From assembly GCA_002425245.1 (NCBI GenBank), contig DILW01000171.1:1-64000 (forward strand): DNA of 64,000 bases, given 5' to 3'. The position numbers were made by a program, and so were the translations under genes. A model generated the notes under the pieces. That model had not been told where the DNA came from. It saw nothing but the letters and a program-made list of their open reading frames with translations, and made no database searches. Positions 59,484-64,000 of the stretch are shown here, piece by piece; position 1 is the stretch's first letter; every line of letters starts with the position of its first letter. This stretch comes from Betaproteobacteria bacterium UBA5582 (lineage in GTDB: Bacteria; Pseudomonadota; Gammaproteobacteria; Burkholderiales; Rhodocyclaceae).

Positions 59484-60102
59484 CGCAGCCTCCTTCCTGG
59501 ATCAAACGAACCGGCGTCTCGCCCGCCAGAGGCTCACGTAGATCACAGTGAGCGACACCGACCGCGAGCAGCGCCAGCACTTTTGCCCGACCAAGGCAGG
59601 CCTCAGCATCGGCAAACTGTACCTGTTCGCGGGTGAAATGACCTTCCCATAAGCGTTTGAGCTCGGTCGTCCGCCCGGCCATCCGTTGAACCGATGCCAG
59701 CAACTGGAGGTTGCGCAACAAGGAGCCAATACGCAGATCGTGATCGGACACGATCCGGAACCCCTGCTGTCGCCGGATGTAGTCAGCGGCGATGGTTCGA
59801 TACTTGTCCTGCATGACTGGCTTGGCGAGATCCTGGGCAGTTTTGACCTCGATATGGATGGCCTCCCCATCCAGAAACACGACTTCGAAGTCCGGGTAGT
59901 AGGCCCTCATGTCCTGGCCATCGTGGTACTGCACGAGAGCAGGTTGCTCCTGGTAGGACAAAACCCCTGGAGAGAATTCCAAGAGAAGGATGACATCCCG
60001 CTCGGTCAGAGACTCCCAAGCCACCATGCGGCCCAGCTTCCTTGATGGAAAATAGCCGCGAAACCGCCGTCCACGGCGGGTGATAACTTTTCTTGCCAGC
60101 AT
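59464..60102 (-). CDS. tnsA: TnsA-like endonuclease (module 2)
   Basis: About 212 residues starting MLARKVITRRGRRFRGYF, preceded by AGGAG. Nuclease-core residues are in FSPGVLSYQEQPALV, AYYPDFEVVF and IHIEVKTAQ. It aligns with module 1 TnsA from the first residue, which supports both starts; the frame is open to 60372 but without similarity. The C-terminal half is less conserved. Confidence 0.88.
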   Translation of the reverse strand: MLARKVITRRGRRFRGYFPSRKLGRMVAWESLTERDVILLLEFSPGVLSYQEQPALVQYHDGQDMRAYYPDFEVVFLDGEAIHIEVKTAQDLAKPVMQDKYRTIAADYIRRQQGFRIVSDHDLRIGSLLRNLQLLASVQRMAGRTTELKRLWEGHFTREQVQFADAEACLGRAKVLALLAVGVAHCDLREPLAGETPVRLIQEGGCDVTYLL

Positions 60103-60206
60103 CGTTTGCTCCTGTTTGCGGGCAACAGCGCTCCCTGCGCCCACAGCGCATTTCGAAAAACACCGGAAATTTGGGCAAAAACCACCCATCGGCCGGTTCA
60201 AAAACG

Positions 60207-60268
60207 ACCGTTTTCTCGGTGAATCAGGGGGATATGGCTTGACGCCCTGGAGGGCGGGAGACGATACT
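60207..60268 (+). promoter_or_regulatory. Conserved block and plus-strand promoter upstream of tnsA, module 2
   Basis: The 41-base block 60207-60247 matches module 1 at 35 positions. TTGACG (60239-60244), 18 bases, GATACT (60263-60268) form the promoter. GACGATAC (60260-60267) and GTATCGTC (60284-60291) make a perfect inverted repeat over the -10 and start region, which would suit a repressor such as the nearby XRE protein. Confidence 0.6.
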
Positions 60269-60274
60269 GAGGTT

Positions 60275-60328
60275 GTCAGGCCGGTATCGTCAGATCCGCC
60301 GTAGGGGGCAAGCGAAAGCTTGCCCTTT
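60275..60328 (+). ncRNA. Candidate small RNA of module 2
   Basis: A predicted transcript of about 54 bases ends at GGGCAAGC (60306-60313), GAAA loop, GCTTGCCC (60318-60325), TTT. It shares the promoter, the spacing, a central CGGTA-CGTCAG stretch and the terminator stem with the module 1 locus. The terminator loop differs (GAAA against CTTTGT) while the stem is kept. It is convergent with the XRE gene. Expression is unproven. Confidence 0.5.
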
Positions 60329-60758
60329 ACATTTTGGGTGCCTCCGTTCGTGTCGGTTGATGCATGGAACACGAGGAGTACACAACCTGGCTGACGCCCT
60401 CGAGTTTCTCGGGAATGCTCAGGACGAGTTTGATCAACTCGATTTGCAGGGGATGCAGGCGCCCAAGCTGAGGCTCCAACTGGTGGAGCAGCGCATATTC
60501 CTGTTCGTCGGCATGGGCAGGCAAGGAAATCTGGCGGCGCGAGGCTTCAAGTGCCTGGCTGAGTGCGGCCTGCTCGGCCGCATCCAATTTCAATCCCCGA
60601 ATCAGCCGCCCGATGAATTCCTTGCGTGGGGGACCTTTTTGGCTGCGCTCCAGTGCCGAGAGGTAGCTAGCCTCATAGCCCAGCATATGGGCGAGCTCGA
60701 TCTGCCGCAGCCCACGGGCGCGTCGAAGCGTTCGCAAATAGGTCGAAAACGGGCTCAT
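60327..60758 (-). CDS. XRE-family regulator conserved in the Tn7-like module (module 2)
   Basis: A 143-residue homologue of the module 1 regulator with the same length and start context (GGGCTCATTG on the plus strand). It shares MSPFS, SALER, KGPPR, RLIRGL and SRRQISLP segments. The HTH is at about residues 18-40. The frame is open to 60833, but the conserved start is 60758. It lies between the small RNA locus and the probable right end of the element. Confidence 0.85.
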   Translation of the reverse strand: MSPFSTYLRTLRRARGLRQIELAHMLGYEASYLSALERSQKGPPRKEFIGRLIRGLKLDAAEQAALSQALEASRRQISLPAHADEQEYALLHQLEPQLGRLHPLQIELIKLVLSIPEKLEGVSQVVYSSCSMHQPTRTEAPKM

Positions 60759-61097
60759 TGTTAATGGATGGGCATGACATTTTGGCTCAAGGATAGAGCC
60801 AAGTGCGCCTGGTATCAACAACGAAAAACACAATTAATCACATTGGATCAACAACTTAGTATGTATTGGTATGCCAAGATATACCAAATTGCAAAAATTG
60901 CTGTGAATTACTTGGGATCACCTAAAGATGTCATTGAGTAGCTGAGACAGCAGCAGCAATTACCATTGCATAATATGAGCCATAGATTCACAATCCGTCT
61001 CACTCTAGTCACCAGTACTTCTAGAAAATTGAAAATGTCTTATAGGTGAACTAGGTGCATTTCTAAAGTACAACCATTTGCGTGTGAGACTCGACCA
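60759..61097. other. 339-base AT-rich gap, probable right end of module 2 and qat promoter
   Basis: No gene is seen. It contains the hairpin GGCTC/GAGCC (60784-60800), the direct repeat ATCAACAAC at 60814-60822 and 60847-60855 (33 bases apart), and an inverted repeat TGGTAT/ATACCA near 60870-60890. The sequence is much more AT-rich than either side of the element. It should hold the element end and the promoter of qatA, but neither can be pinned down by eye. Confidence 0.45.
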
Positions 61098-63026
61098 ATG
61101 ATCGTCGCCGATAATGAGACAGCTGTCGACCTCCTATATTACGAGGCGATTGCACGTACTGTTGTCCGCCTAATCAATGAAAAATCGGACGAGCCTCTTA
61201 GCGTAGGTATTCACGGTGATTGGGGCGCTGGAAAGTCTAGCGTCCTGATGATGGTAGAAGAATCATTCTCCGATGATGAACGCGTACTTTGTGTGCGTTT
61301 CAACGGCTGGCTATTCCAGGGCTTCGAGGACGCAAAAGCAGTCCTGATTGAAATGATCGTCGAGGAGCTACGCCGAAAACGTCCTACATCTCAGAAGGTA
61401 GCTGAGCGGATAAAAAAGGTTTTAAGGCGAGTCGACTGGATGAAGCTCGCACGCAAGGCAGGAGCATATGGCATAACATTAGCCACCGGAATCCCGCAGC
61501 CTGAGACTGTAAAAGATTTGTGCGCGGCCGCGCGAAGTCTCATCAATAAAGGCGCTGAGGATGTGTCGCCAGAAACCCTAGCAGCGCTAGTAGAGGGTTC
61601 GAATGAATTTTTGCACGAAGTTAGCGAAAGCAACGCACCTGAGCAGATGCATGCGTTTCGGAAAGAGTTTGCTGAACTCTTAGCGGATGCCGAGATTGAT
61701 CGCCTAATCGTCCTTGTTGATGATCTTGATCGGTGCCTTCCGGATACTGCAATCGAGACATTGGAAGCAATAAGGCTCTTCCTGTTCGTGCCGCATGCGG
61801 CTTTTGTGATCGCAGCGGATGAGGGAATGATCGAATATGCTGTGCGGCAACATTTTCCGGATCTGCCAGTAGCTACTGGGCCAGCCACCTATGCCCGGAA
61901 CTATCTAGAAAAACTAATTCAGGTTCCATTTCGTTTGCCCTCGCTCGGATATGCCGAGACACGAATCTACGTGACTTTGCTTCTAGTGCTAAACGCCTCT
62001 GGAGAGAAATCGGAAACGTTCCAGGAGCTAGCCAAGATGGGGCGTGAGGTACTGCGCCGCCCTTGGAAGGGTCCCGGCCTTGATCGGAGAGCAATCGAGG
62101 AAACTTTAGGCAGCGTTCCGCTTGAGGTCGAGCGGGCGATGGAACTTGCTGGACGGATTGCTCCGATACTAGCCGACGGAGCAAGAGGTAACCCAAGGCA
62201 GATAAAGCGCTTTATCAACACGATGATGTTGCGTCTGGCTATAGCAGAGGAGCGCGGCTTCCGCGATGAGTTGAATATCTCGGTACTTGCCAAGATCATG
62301 TTAGCGGAACGTTTCGCCCCCGAACTCTACGACGCGATAGCGCGTGGCTCTGCAAATACTGGTGCGTCGGAGGAACTCGCCGCACTTGAAGCCGTGGTCA
62401 CGACCCCGCCTACCGACTTGGAAGCAAAATCAACGAACGGACAGGAGAAGACTCTGGCTGCTGGGGTATCCCTCCCCGATTGGCCGAATCTTGAATGGGC
62501 AAAACAGTGGGCTGCGATTGACCCACCGCTCGCTGAAAATGATCTCAGGCCATACGTCTTCGTAACCCGAGACCGGCGAAGCGTGTTTGGTGCAGTAACA
62601 TCATTGGGAGAACTAGACGAACTTATCGCGAAACTCCAGGGCTCTCCACTCCAGGTAAAGCAAGCCGCTACGGAAATCGCTCGCCTTCAATCACTCGAAG
62701 CCGAACAAGTCTTTGACGCCCTTCGAGCAAAAGTCCGAGACACAGACGATCTGACCCAAGAACCTGTGGGCGTAAAAGGCTTAGCCGAGATGGCGCGCCA
62801 GCATAAATTCCTGCAGCGACCATTACTCTCCTTTCTACAGGATCTGCCAATCTCCAAGCTTGGCCCGTGGGTGGTCAGTGGCTGGGCGTCGGTTTTCAGT
62901 GAAACTAATGTTGAGGCAGAGTTTACAGCAACGCTCAAAGGCTGGGCCGAACAAGATGACAACAAAAAATTGAAGGCAGCATCTGAGGCTGTCATCAAAC
63001 TTGTAGGGAAAAGGAAGCGCTCCTAA
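61098..63026 (+). CDS. qatA: QatA-like KAP-family P-loop ATPase
   Basis: A 642-residue protein. The KAP NTPase domain has Walker A GDWGAGKS (40-47) and Walker B LIVLVDDLDRCLPD, followed by the KAP-typical ANYLEKL-like stretch ARNYLEKLIQVPFRLP and NPRQIKRFINT. It is the first gene of a Qat anti-phage operon: the next gene starts MGTSGTF, typical of QatB, and a third begins at the window end. Stop and start overlap (TAATG). Base composition is distinctly lower in GC than the chromosome. Confidence 0.82.
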   Translation: MIVADNETAVDLLYYEAIARTVVRLINEKSDEPLSVGIHGDWGAGKSSVLMMVEESFSDDERVLCVRFNGWLFQGFEDAKAVLIEMIVEELRRKRPTSQKVAERIKKVLRRVDWMKLARKAGAYGITLATGIPQPETVKDLCAAARSLINKGAEDVSPETLAALVEGSNEFLHEVSESNAPEQMHAFRKEFAELLADAEIDRLIVLVDDLDRCLPDTAIETLEAIRLFLFVPHAAFVIAADEGMIEYAVRQHFPDLPVATGPATYARNYLEKLIQVPFRLPSLGYAETRIYVTLLLVLNASGEKSETFQELAKMGREVLRRPWKGPGLDRRAIEETLGSVPLEVERAMELAGRIAPILADGARGNPRQIKRFINTMMLRLAIAEERGFRDELNISVLAKIMLAERFAPELYDAIARGSANTGASEELAALEAVVTTPPTDLEAKSTNGQEKTLAAGVSLPDWPNLEWAKQWAAIDPPLAENDLRPYVFVTRDRRSVFGAVTSLGELDELIAKLQGSPLQVKQAATEIARLQSLEAEQVFDALRAKVRDTDDLTQEPVGVKGLAEMARQHKFLQRPLLSFLQDLPISKLGPWVVSGWASVFSETNVEAEFTATLKGWAEQDDNKKLKAASEAVIKLVGKRKRS

Positions 63027-63892
63027 TGGGAACCTCGGGAACATTCAAAGGCTCGAAAAACGGACTGGTTCCGAGTTGGGTTGATGAACCAGCCTCACCG
63101 CCCGCAGCTATACCCAGCAACGCGGGGTCGGACTCAACAGATGGTGCCGGAACAAACACCGGAGATCCACCCAACGGGACATCAGCACAGCCATACCCAC
63201 CCATACCTCGAATCCCTGCTAGCTCAGGTCTTGGCGGAGCACGCGGAAACATAACGAGAGGCGCACGAACGTCCGATGAACGAGCTCTGCGGCGAGGCGC
63301 CGGTCGATACGTACGGGCAAGCGGTGGAGGGAGGGCAGCGGCGAGCCGTATGCCTAATTCCCGCGCCGTAGCAAGCGGTATAGCTAGCCTCGCGAGAAGC
63401 TTAGCTAACCAAGGACCGATAGAAGCTCTAAGGCAGTTTAATCTTGAGACTATGGCGGGTGCCCCCGCCGAGGATGTATTCGTCGCCTTAACAAATATGC
63501 TTTGCCCTGCAGGGGGAACCATTGATGAGGCAATTGCCAGAGACGCGATGCTTGAGACAGTCGCTGACTTGGCAGCCTCTGGTGTAGGTAATTTTAATGA
63601 ACTCTCTACAGACGATCTGCGTGAGTTCTTCATTGGCGTAGTGAGCAGATCGATCGAAGGTAAGATTCTGAATGAGGTTGGAACTAACGCTATCGCGGTG
63701 CCTTCGGATATCGCCGGAGTAGAGCGCACGCAAGCCATGCTCCATGATTTCATTGAGGGCTGTGTACGCGACGAGTTCGACGCACGTCAAACCAATTTCA
63801 GCGATCTTGATGTAGCTGCTGTCGATAGCTTTGTCGACGATCTGTATGGTGCCGCACTCAGTTTAGTTGAGGCTTTGGGAGACGACAGATGA
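63026..63892 (+). CDS. qatB: QatB-like protein
   Basis: A 288-residue protein with the QatB-typical N-terminus MGTSGTFKGSKNGLVPSW, a proline/serine-rich disordered region (about 20-95) and a helical C-terminal domain (FVALTNMLCPAGGTIDEAIA; FFIGVVSRSIEGKIL). Its biochemical role is unknown; it is required for Qat defence in known systems. It overlaps both neighbours. Confidence 0.78.
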   Translation: MGTSGTFKGSKNGLVPSWVDEPASPPAAIPSNAGSDSTDGAGTNTGDPPNGTSAQPYPPIPRIPASSGLGGARGNITRGARTSDERALRRGAGRYVRASGGGRAAASRMPNSRAVASGIASLARSLANQGPIEALRQFNLETMAGAPAEDVFVALTNMLCPAGGTIDEAIARDAMLETVADLAASGVGNFNELSTDDLREFFIGVVSRSIEGKILNEVGTNAIAVPSDIAGVERTQAMLHDFIEGCVRDEFDARQTNFSDLDVAAVDSFVDDLYGAALSLVEALGDDR

Positions 63893-64000
63893 GAAGGTTT
63901 AATCTGATCGGCCGACTCGGCCCCGACGACACAAGTAGCGTCGAAACGGTCCAGTCCGATGCATGCACGTTTGAAATTGATTTTCTGGATGGTAACCGGC
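63889..64000 (+). CDS. qatC: Start of a qatC-like gene, cut by the window end
   Basis: An ATG at 63889 overlaps the qatB stop (ATGA). The 37 visible codons begin MRRFNLIGRLGPDDTSSVET. Position after qatA-qatB predicts QatC, a QueC-like enzyme, with a TatD-type nuclease QatD beyond. The visible part carries no diagnostic motif, so the name rests on gene order. Confidence 0.5.
   Translation, partial: MRRFNLIGRLGPDDTSSVETVQSDACTFEIDFLDGNR

Larger units (their letters stand above)
54561..60758 (-). mobile_element. Tn7-like transposition module 2 (XRE, tnsA, tniA, tniB, tniQ)
   Basis: This module has the same gene order, the same overlaps (20 bases between tnsA and tniA) and the same small RNA locus as module 1, in the same orientation. 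Protein similarity is clear but far from identical, so the two are separate relatives and not a recent duplication. It has only one XRE gene. The right end probably lies in 60759-61097. Confidence 0.85.

Noticed and set aside
54561..60758. Recent duplication of module 1
   Set aside because: Gene order and key motifs match, but the proteins differ throughout, XRE content differs and the noncoding spacers have diverged, so the modules are relatives and not fresh copies.
32130..61097. CRISPR-associated transposon
   Set aside because: TniQ, TniB and TniA could suggest one, but no cas gene or repeat-spacer array is present, TnsA is separate, and TniQ is long as in TnsD-type elements.

Overview
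The window looks like a high-GC betaproteobacterium, most likely Rhodocyclales (Azonexus, Dechloromonas or Thauera-like). This is inferred from the beta-type glutamate-cysteine ligase, the several very large hybrid sensor kinases and a YbiT-type ABC-F protein. No rRNA, tRNA or CRISPR array was seen.

Positions 1-26.6 kb look like core chromosome: the end of a cation/proton antiporter-like membrane cluster, three large hybrid histidine kinases (each with a closely coupled partner gene), ybiT, gshA-gshB-apbE, an HD-GYP response regulator, a stand-alone TssB-TssC-like fusion, dtd, and an XRE regulator divergent from an amino-acid cluster (AGCS symporter, aspartase, asparaginase). From 26.6 to 32.1 kb the base composition and gene content become accessory: a gene relic, tag, a broken yeast-type cytosine deaminase gene, an exported cupin and a subtilisin-like autotransporter.

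From 32.1 to about 61 kb there are two related Tn7-like transposition modules in the same orientation. Each has, on the minus strand, an XRE regulator, a TnsA-like nuclease, a TniA/TnsB DDE transposase, a TniB/TnsC ATPase and a long TniQ/TnsD protein. Between them lies a defence cargo: a type I restriction-modification operon (hsdM-hsdS-hsdR plus a DUF45 metallopeptidase) and a complete type III CBASS (CD-NTase, HORMA, TRIP13-like ATPase, and a SAVED nuclease effector) with a divergent CapH/CapP-type regulator pair. A short relic of a third tniQ lies just before module 2. The layout suggests a tandem array of Tn7-like elements. To the right, from 61.1 kb, a Qat defence operon (qatA, qatB, start of qatC) runs off the window.

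The most unusual feature is a short plus-strand locus, with a sigma70-like promoter and an intrinsic terminator, found at the same place in both modules between the XRE regulator and tnsA. It has no open reading frame and is a candidate transposon-encoded small RNA. The second module also carries substitutions at key TniB and TniQ residues that may alter or disable it.
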